From Actinostola sp. cb2023 (Eukaryota > Cnidaria > Anthozoa > Actiniaria > Actinostolidae): a stretch of DNA of 64,000 nt. Shown in pieces: positions 57,678-64,000 of the stretch. The notes beneath the pieces are model-generated. The model worked only from the letters and a program-made list of their open reading frames with translations, had not been told where the DNA came from and did not search any database. The stretch's first letter is position 1. Each line of letters begins with the position of its first letter. The position numbers were made by a program, and so were the translations under genes. The stretch is from assembly GCA_033675265.1 (NCBI GenBank), contig JAUJYZ010000131.1:124001-188000 (forward strand), read 5' to 3'.

Positions 57678-58036
57678 GTTGATATTGTGTACCGGTTGTA
57701 CTATACTTACACCAAAACCTTACAAAACAAACCCTACTAATTAAAATCCTTTAGTGCACGTTATCCCTTATAAATTGTCCCTATATACATTAATATTTCC
57801 ATACACACTGTATTATGTATTGAGAATTAAGAAGAATGTGACATGTATCATAATGCTACTGATATTGTGTACCAGTTGTACTATACTTACAACAAAACCT
57901 TAACAAACCCTACTAATTAAAATCCTTTAGTGCACGTTATCCCTTATAAATTGTCCCTATATACATTAATATTTCCATACACACTGTATTATGTATTGGG
58001 AATTAAGAAGAATGTGACATGTATAATGCTACTGAT
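57678..58036. repeat. Tandem duplication of about 180 bp in the P-like element
   Basis: GATATTGTGTACCGGTTGTA, GTGCACGTTATCCCTTATAA and ATGTATTG(A/G)GAATTAAGAA occur twice, at 57678-57855 and 57861-58036. It lies between the two convergent genes and is non-coding. Confidence 0.9.
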
Positions 58037-58361
58037 ATTGTGTAATGTCTGTTACCCTAGACATTTGTATCCCATGTGATATTATTAAAATCACATTAAT
58101 AAGAGCAATCATGTACTGCTGATATATGTACAACACATTAAGAAAATGAAACTACATTGTAATGTCTATCAGACTGATAATTGCCATCATTCTACTAAAT
58201 ATAATAAATATGTAAACATGTACACCTAATCCCAACAAAGTAGTCATACAAAAATAACATAGCAAAATGCCAAATAGGAATTAAAATGCTAGGATGAAGT
58301 TTACATCCCTAATTTTAAAATTCCTACAATGTACATTTATTTGGTATTTTACTATTTGTTA

Positions 58362-58633
58362 CAGCCTTTTGCAAAAATTCTGTCGCGACCAAGTATATCA
58401 GTATATCACTATATACCCGAAGATTTATACTATCAAATGAATGTGAAAATATCGTTTGTGTGTAGCTTGTATCGTATTCATGGCTCTCCAATCCACGCTT
58501 GTACAGTCAACCATCTTGAAATGCGTGTACGGGTAGCGTGCAGGTATGCGGGACTCACATGGGTATATAGTGATATACTGATATAGTGATATACTTATAT
58601 ACTTGGTCGCGACAGAATTTTTGCAAAAGGCTG
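58362..58633. mobile_element. mariner-like MITE (TTTGCAAAAATTCTG family) inside the P-like element
   Basis: TA flanks (58360-58361, 58634-58635). Termini CAGCCTTTTGCAAAAATTCT and GTCGCGACCAAGTATATC as in the 1.39-kb element at 30193. Because it sits inside the P-like element, it is younger than that insertion or was carried with it. Confidence 0.9.
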
Positions 58634-58753
58634 TATTTTAATTTATATGACAACCTTCTTGCAACTAGCTAGGTGTGTATCTACATTACCCAAACTTATG
58701 GTTTTGAAATAATAGTGACAATGTTCCTCAAAGTGAGATAGATACATGTATGT

Positions 58754-61554
58754 CTAATTCCTTTGGCTCTTTCTACTTGGCAAAGGATCCTCAGTAATCT
58801 GCTCCCAAGCTTTTCTCTTGTCTTTCCTTCCTCTTGTGTTTCCACTTTGAACTGAGACTGCTCTCTGAATCCTGATAGTGTTGTCATTGTATCCAAACAT
58901 CTTGATATCCGGATTGTCACTTCGTCTGCCTAGTTTCCTTTGGTTTCCAAAGTATTCTTCTACAGGATCTTGACAAAATCTTTCAGTTAGAACATACTCC
59001 ATTCCCTCTGCAAGTAGAAACTTGGTGACTTCAATGGCTGAGTACACAGTGATCTTGAAGCCTTCAAAGGTTTGCCATGAAATGAACATGCGATTCTTTG
59101 CATTTTGAGTGAAGTTGCCAGCTCTATTCTCAGTGCTCTCTTTCCATTGGTCCAAGTACTCTAGGAACTGGTTCAGCCACAGGAATCTTTCATCATTGAC
59201 TGACCTGTATGGAGCCAAGAATGGCTTTCGCTTCCTCTCATGTTCAGTAGTGCTTCTAACATTCAAGCAGTCAAAAAAGGAATCAATCATTTCACAGAAC
59301 TTGGCAGTTGCTGCTGCTTCTGGTGGACCAAAACATCTGAGAACCGCAGCCACTGATGCACTCAAGACTTGTGCTGCTAGATTGACACGCATTACTGAAT
59401 ATGAGTTCAAGTTCACATGATCATATGTCAGCCTTGGCAAGAGCTTCAGACCATTCTCCACATCTTGGTAGAATATCTCTTTAATGTGCTGCCAGAGGAG
59501 GAAGGAACCATCATTCCACATGTATCTGGTACACTTTCCAGAACCTGAGTTGTACAAGCAGTTTCTTGTTGTTTTTACCAGGTGTGGTGCATCTGAGAAA
59601 AAATACACAAACCGATGGGGTGCGTACAAATTAACAGTGCGATAGCAAACATCTTTACCAGCACCACCATCTAAGGCTGCGTGTAAGCGGTAAAGTCTTC
59701 TGTTTGGAGATGCACCATCTGATGTTGTTGCAACTACCCACAAATTACAGCTTAGTTCAAGAATACAGACAGCTTCCCAGAAAATAGGCATCAACTGAGT
59801 AGCAGTAACACCCTCTGTGGCAAAGTGGGCCAGGCAAAACTTTAGCTGTGTGCAAACACCTCGAACCAGGAAAGCTAAGGCATGAGTTGCTATTCCGTCC
59901 GCCTTTTCTAGGGTAGCAAAGTTTATCTCTGGATCACCAAGATCTGTATATCCAATGAGTTCCCCTGTTACCTTGTCAAATACAAGGTTTGACATGATCT
60001 TCATCTCATCGAACAACAGCACCACATACCTCTGAACATCAAAGTATGAGGCAGTCATGTTGTTCAGTTCATCGATTACTTCTTCTTGAAACCCTCGTTG
60101 TGGTCTGATACAGTTCCTATAGTCCCTTAGTCGACGTTGACTTGGCAGAACTAATATGTTGCTGTTGCGTAATTCTTCGTAGCAAGACGGAGACTTGGCA
60201 GCAAGTGACAGACAAAATCGAATTAACATCGGGTGATATCTGACACCAGTCGGGCTGCTAGAAAATAATTTCTTCTGCTGCTGCCAGAATAGATTCATAA
60301 ATGGTGTCATTTGTGTATCTGACTGGTCAAGAATAGTGGTCAAGTCATTGCTTAATTCATGGTCTACTTCAATGGCTGATTTACGAATCTCTGCTCTCAA
60401 GTTATTTAATTCCTGTTCAAGTTGTGCACATTTCAGCCTATGTCCTTGGAGAGTCAACTTAATTCTTTCAGGTGCTGTCTTACTTACAGGAGCATTGAGT
60501 TTGGCTGGAACAGATAATCTTTTCTCCTTAGTTATCTTCACTTTTGAGCACATAGACATGTAACTTTCACATTGTTCACATCTGTCATCGTCAATACACA
60601 AAAGGTAACATTCTTTAGACCTCCAGTATTGTTTATGAGGGAACATCAGACCTTGATCATCCTCAGCCAAGGGATCTGCAGAGACTGGTATCACATGGTG
60701 CACAAGCTGACTTGACAGGTCACCATCTTTAACTCCACAACAAAAAGAGTAGCAATCCATTTCTTTGACAATGTTAATTACTCGAATATTATTAATGGAT
60801 CGCATGTGTTCTGTGTAAATGGCATGATTCTCGGGTAGAAAGCATCCGAACACTTTGATGGTGAAGCCAAGGCTGTCATCAACAATAATTTCTCTTTCTG
60901 GAAGTAAGAAATTGTCCTTCATCTTTGTCATTATGAGTCTGTCGCAAGCTACCTGGAAATTCCATCCACTGAGACTTTTTAAGCTTGTGATCCTCTTACA
61001 TACGTCGCTAAAGTTCTTGTATGCAGTTGTTTTGACAGCATTGTCGTCCTCAGTGTTCACCACGGATCGAGCTGGTCTTTGTTGAACTTGTGCTCTTTCG
61101 TGACTACGTTTAGGCATGTTTAAACAAGGTATGGCGCCAAAGCATGGTTTTTTCTTTGTCATCTTTTCGGTATGAACTGTGGAGAAAGGATATAATGTTA
61201 TGCTGGCTGTCTTGAGCGCATAAATCAAACAAACAAACGTTGAAAACGATCTCGGTGACTCACACAACGACATGTACATGTAGTTCAAAACAGTCTACAA
61301 CAAAACAACTGATCTTACTTACATATTTCGATATCTTTGGGATCGAAATGCTTTTCGCAAGTATACACACAGTCACTCTGAATCTTCTTCCTGAATGCTG
61401 CATCCACTGTTCTCGTTTTCGTTATCTCGTTCAGCCATTCCGCTCTCCATCGCTTATGTGCTTCGTCCTTCGGGGCAGGTAGCTTCCATATTCCTACACC
61501 TTTCGTCCTTCTCGACGTCCCGCAGCCGAAGACAGCACAGTTATCACCAGGCAT
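58754..61554 (-). CDS. THAP-domain P-element-type transposase (THAP9-like)
   Basis: Exon 1 (61554-61323) starts [11 protein letters not shown] and encodes most of a THAP domain: C-x4-C at the start, Trp in the middle, and CEKHF. A 146-nt intron (GTAAGT...CACAG) is followed by exon 2 (61176-58754), which completes THAP with GAIPCLNMP. The spliced protein is about 884 residues. A coiled coil ([20 protein letters not shown]) precedes the catalytic domain: Asp near 465 in [12 protein letters not shown], Asp near 562 in [27 protein letters not shown], and Glu near 817 in [17 protein letters not shown]. No stop or frameshift is seen. It would bind the element ends through THAP and excise and insert the element in the nucleus. 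Overall length and order match the THAP9/P family. Confidence 0.9.
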
Positions 61555-61659
61555 GACGGTAGGAAAATACTTAGACTACATTCTGATTGATTTTCGATAA
61601 ACCAGACTTAAAACTTTCTACAAAAAAGACTATAATGCGTTGTGTATTGGCACTTCAAC

Positions 61660-61788
61660 TACAAACTACAAAGACGCCATCTTGAAGTTGTGCACGGTCA
61701 TGATCACGTGACCAGCGATAAATCATAACAATAAGTTATCTCTTTGAAGTTCGCCGGGTTTCCTAACCAGTCCCCTCTACTAACTATG
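61660..61788. repeat. Right terminal inverted repeat of the P-like element
   Basis: Counterpart of 56066-56195. The outer 45 bases are nearly identical in inverted orientation. An open frame across it on the minus strand reads VSRGDWLGNPANFK, mirrored by a similar reading at the left end; this is a by-product of TIR identity. Confidence 0.8.
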
Positions 61789-61930
61789 GTGCCATCGACT
61801 GCACCATACACCGTATATGGAGACCAAGCATCAGACAAGCTTCGTATTATCGAGGGGATAAAAAAACTCATTTTTTGTCCACTATTATTATAGTCGACAC
61901 TGATGGACTTCCTGTTTACATAAAGACCGG

Positions 61931-62498
61931 GTACGTATAATGCAGTGATAGAGTACAAACACTAAAACCGTGCAACATAAATAGTACCGTTTAGTACTAA
62001 ATAGTGACAATTCTATTGTTTTCTATTGTTTAGTTAGCGCTATTTAGTACTAATTAGTACAAAACATTGCACGGTTTTAGTGTTTGTACTCTTAGACTTG
62101 ATTCGTTATTAAAAAACTATAAATAGTAACAAAAACCTCTTGGATGCATATGCCTAATTGCGTAGATGTACAGTCGACTCTCTTGGAGCGACCATTCGTA
62201 AGCGACGTCGATCTCCCTAAGCGACCACCGTTAATAAAACACTGTAATTAAAATCTCTCGTAAGCGACTACCGCTCGTAAGCGTCCGCGTTGTGGTATAT
62301 ATTTTTCAGTTCTAGACTTTTTTTTAAGCGACCACCCCCATTGCGATTGATGAAAACAAATAACTTTAATACGTAAAGGCAAATATCGTTTTGGTTAAGA
62401 TTTTTTACAATACGGTTACGAGATGAAATTCATTTCTATGAATCACTGTTTAGACAAGAACAATTATAATAATGACAAATTATTTGAATTATTGACAG
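61931..62498 (+). other. Intron of the DDE_4 transposase gene, with insertions
   Basis: Donor GTACGTAT follows GACCGG, acceptor ATTGACAG precedes TTTTCCTGGCC; together they restore the Gly codon of a TGFPGH motif. Inside are the MITE at 61950 and a further repeat-like patch at 62170-62345 with the motif CGTAAGCGAC(C/T)ACC repeated, resembling a transposon terminus. Confidence 0.7.
61950..62092. mobile_element. TAGTACTAA-type MITE, copy 2
   Basis: AGAGTACAAACACTAAAACC and GTGCA at the left end, mirrored exactly at the right end; inside, TAGTACTAAATAGTG and its complement flank TCTATTGTTTTCTATTGTTT. Non-coding. Confidence 0.9.
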
Positions 62499-62853
62499 TT
62501 TTCCTGGCCACATGAATGACGCTGGCATCTATCACCGAATACCGCCTATTGGTGGAGCTGGGCCTTTAGCCTTCCCAGCCTGGGGCAAACTTTTAGCAGA
62601 TGGAGGATTCCCAGGCACACCCCCTCTTATCACACCGTGGAGAGCTCCACGATTGGTAGGACATCCAATCAGGCAAATGATGAATGCTGATTTAAGTTTT
62701 CATCGCTCAACAGTTGAGCATAGCATAGGCGATCTGAAGGTATTTGCTGCTGCAACAGACATTTCTCGACATAGGAGATCCTTTCAGCCAGTTATAATAG
62801 AAACAGTCGGTTTTCTTTCTACTCGAAGAGAAAAATTTCTTGCAGAGTATTAG

Positions 62854-63286
62854 ATTTTATACTGTATATTGACAAGTCCATATAGGCGATAAGTTATAGG
62901 TCGTTCTAAGACCGAACTGGATTATGGTAATAGCTTGAATGGCATGGATGGATGCCAGAAATAGTCATAAAATTCCATTCAAAAGACGATATCATACATC
63001 GTTTCATACAGAAAGTGACATTTGTAGCTACAGATTGGTCTTGGACTGACCATTAACCGGCTACAACTGTTTATGAAATAGGTGTATATGACAAACGACG
63101 ATGAACACCTGTATGGTCGTATCTGTTTTTTATTCAGTATATTGCTAGACTAGTATTACACTAGCTGTCTATAATAAGCCTATGTGTCTTCGCACCTATA
63201 GCTAATGTGTGCAAAACAATAACAACAACTATAGTTTAAATTTCAAAACAAAATAGTAAGTGTGTAAATAAATATATTTCATTTAT
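62854..63286. other. Convergent 3' region of the Harbinger-like element
   Basis: Between the stop of the transposase (62853) and that of the minus-strand partner (63287) lie 430 bp without a recognised feature. AATAAATATATTT near 63270 may serve as a polyadenylation signal region. Confidence 0.4.
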
Positions 63287-64000
63287 TTAATCTGAGTCAT
63301 GATGAGCAGTTTTAAGGTTCTTCACTAGAAACTTCTTAAATTCTCGGTCTTCACTCCGTTGTCGCTCCATCATTTCCATCATGCCTGATAACATAGTTGG
63401 GAACGAGCGAAGAGTGTCATTCACCATTTCCGCGTTCTCTTTTCTGAGGTCCTTCATGCTGAAACAGATAAAGAGACATGTCAAGTTTAGCTAGAGTGCA
63501 AAACACTAAAACCGTGAAACAGTACTAATTTGAAATAGTACTAAATAGTGCTATTTCTATTGTTTTCTATTGTTTCATTAGTGGTATTTAGTACTAATTA
63601 GTGAAAAAATATTTCACGATTTTAGACTAGTGTTTGTGCCCTAGTATCTATCAAGTACAAAGTAAGTGAATAAGTCAATAATCACGGCATGTAACGTTAG
63701 CTATAGTTCCACTATACCATCGTCTTTTCTTTTGGGGATCCTTGTCTGTACCATCGTCACTATGTTTCTGCTTTTCTTGGCGGTCCTTCGCCTCTGCGTT
63801 ACGAACAACTTGTTGCATATCCGCTGGACTGCTTGCTGTAGAGCTCTCATACACGTATCTTCTTTCCTGCTCTTTGATTGACTGAACGGTCCCACTAGTG
63901 GACAAGGGGCTGAAAAGAGGACTGGACGAAGCATGTGGCACTGGTACACTTGACTTAACTTGAGACGCCCACTGCTGCCCTTGGGATGCAGAGTAATTGG
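63287..64000 (-). CDS. Probable Myb/SANT-type partner gene of the Harbinger-like element, C-terminal exons
   Basis: Exon 64000-63718 enters from the right edge and reads Ser/Pro-rich sequence (HASSSPLFSPLSTSGTVQS) followed by a charged tract (AEAKDRQEKQKHSDD, KDPQKKRRW). Splicing in phase 2 (donor GTATAG at 63717, acceptor TTTCAG at 63459) joins exon 63458-63287, a helical segment with SGMMEMMERQRSEDREFKKF and a stop. No DNA-binding domain is inside the window. Harbinger elements typically carry a second Myb-like protein that brings the transposase to DNA and nucleus; position, convergent direction and composition fit, but the call is inferred. Confidence 0.5.
63492..63643. mobile_element. 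TAGTACTAA-type MITE, copy 3
   Basis: TAGAGTGCAAAACACTAAAA and CCGTGAAAC at the left, imperfectly mirrored at the right; interior with AAATAGTACTAAATAGTGCT and TCTATTGTTTTCTATTGTTT as in copy 2. It occupies the intron of the partner gene. Confidence 0.85.

Larger units (their letters stand above)
56066..61788. mobile_element. P-like DNA transposon with two convergent genes
   Basis: Inverted ends: ATAGTTAGTAGAGGGGAMTG followed by GTTAGGAAAC at 56066 and at 61788 reversed; similarity continues inward about 130 bp through AACTTCAAAG, CACGTGA and GACCGTGCACA. GTGCCATC is present on both sides (56058-56065, 61789-61796), and a 9-bp reading GGTGCCATC is also possible. An 8-bp duplication and a THAP-P transposase define P-type elements. 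Inside are a C2H2 accessory gene (+), a tandem repeat, a MITE and the transposase gene (-). Confidence 0.85.
55327..62853 (+). pseudogene. DDE_4 transposase gene (Harbinger/ISL2EU type), split by the P-like element
   Basis: Pieces on the plus strand: 55327-56065, 61797-61930 and 62499-62853. The first piece has an HTH_Tnp_4-like helix region (RLLMTLIWLRQYCKEELICA), then a one-base shift near 55932 before VSDEVHH, and ends at the codons for Gly-Ala-Ile. The next codon, GAC for the first catalytic Asp, is at 61797, beyond the 5.7-kb insertion, followed by IHRIWRPS. A phase-2 intron (61931-62498, GTACGT...ACAG) leads to GFPGHMNDA, LLADGGFP with the second Asp, and RSTVEHSIGDLKVF with Glu. After splicing and excision it would resemble a cut-and-paste transposase; here it cannot work. 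The N-terminal 100 residues are unusually hydrophobic. Confidence 0.8.

Noticed and set aside
58754..61288. Using the first Met upstream in the long frame as the transposase start
   Set aside because: The residues before HTEKM are intronic; the THAP exon at 61554-61323 splices precisely to 61176 and completes the THAP domain.
61704..61958. Minus-strand frame with GAVDGT and SRGDWLGNP resembling a DDE motif
   Set aside because: It crosses the P-element terminus. The true reading of the flank is on the plus strand (Asp...IHRIWRPS), continuing the split DDE_4 gene.

Overview
This 64-kb window looks like nuclear DNA of a marine invertebrate, most likely an anthozoan cnidarian such as a stony coral or sea anemone (inference). 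The grounds are AT-rich DNA, genes with GT-AG introns, a WW/C2H2 zinc-finger gene, and a very dense and diverse transposon load: Ty3/gypsy, L1/Tx1-like LINE, P-like, Harbinger-like, Crypton-type recombinase, Mutator-like, mariner-like MITEs and many foldback elements. There is no bacterial operon, CRISPR array or rRNA, and I recognised no tRNA gene.

Layout. 1-1.6 kb: unannotated DNA with one MITE. 1.6-15.4 kb and 19.3-33.4 kb: two copies of a tandem segmental duplication. Each carries a 5' leader exon, a WW-domain exon and a C2H2 zinc-finger exon of one gene, plus arrays of a 12-bp satellite (TCTGAGTGTAGT). The copies have decayed in complementary ways: copy 1 has a good WW exon but stop codons inside the finger array, and copy 2 has a frameshifted WW exon but an uninterrupted finger exon. 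Copy 1 is interrupted by a degenerate Ty3/gypsy element (4.1-11.5 kb), which itself holds two further insertions. Copy 2 holds an intact tyrosine-recombinase (Crypton/DUF3504-type) gene inside a TIR-bounded repeat (24.25-27.3 kb) and a gypsy integrase fragment. 15.4-19.3 kb holds MITEs and an approximately 86-bp tandem repeat.

33.4-41.3 kb is non-genic and built of nested palindromes, including an element with 145-bp TIRs and a perfect 9-bp target duplication. 41.3-47.7 kb is a dead L1/Tx1-like LINE on the minus strand; 60 bp of its ORF2 has been amplified into a 23-copy 67-bp satellite, and a 414-bp MITE related to the recombinase-bearing element has inserted near its 3' end. 47.9-54.8 kb holds two convergent genes: an uninterrupted DDE integrase-core gene (+) and a SAM-UIM-UBX-like-HECT gene (-) with one in-frame stop.

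55.3-64 kb is a transposon within a transposon. A DDE_4 (Harbinger/ISL2EU-type) transposase gene (+), with a probable Myb-type partner gene (-) running off the right edge, has been split by a 5.7-kb P-like element. The insertion lies inside the codons of the first catalytic Asp motif and is flanked by an 8-9 bp target duplication. The P-like element encodes an apparently intact THAP-P transposase (about 884 aa after splicing) and, convergently, a C2H2-containing accessory protein. This two-gene P-like element is the best candidate for a poorly described system here.

All assignments come from reading the sequence and recalled family motifs. No database search was run.
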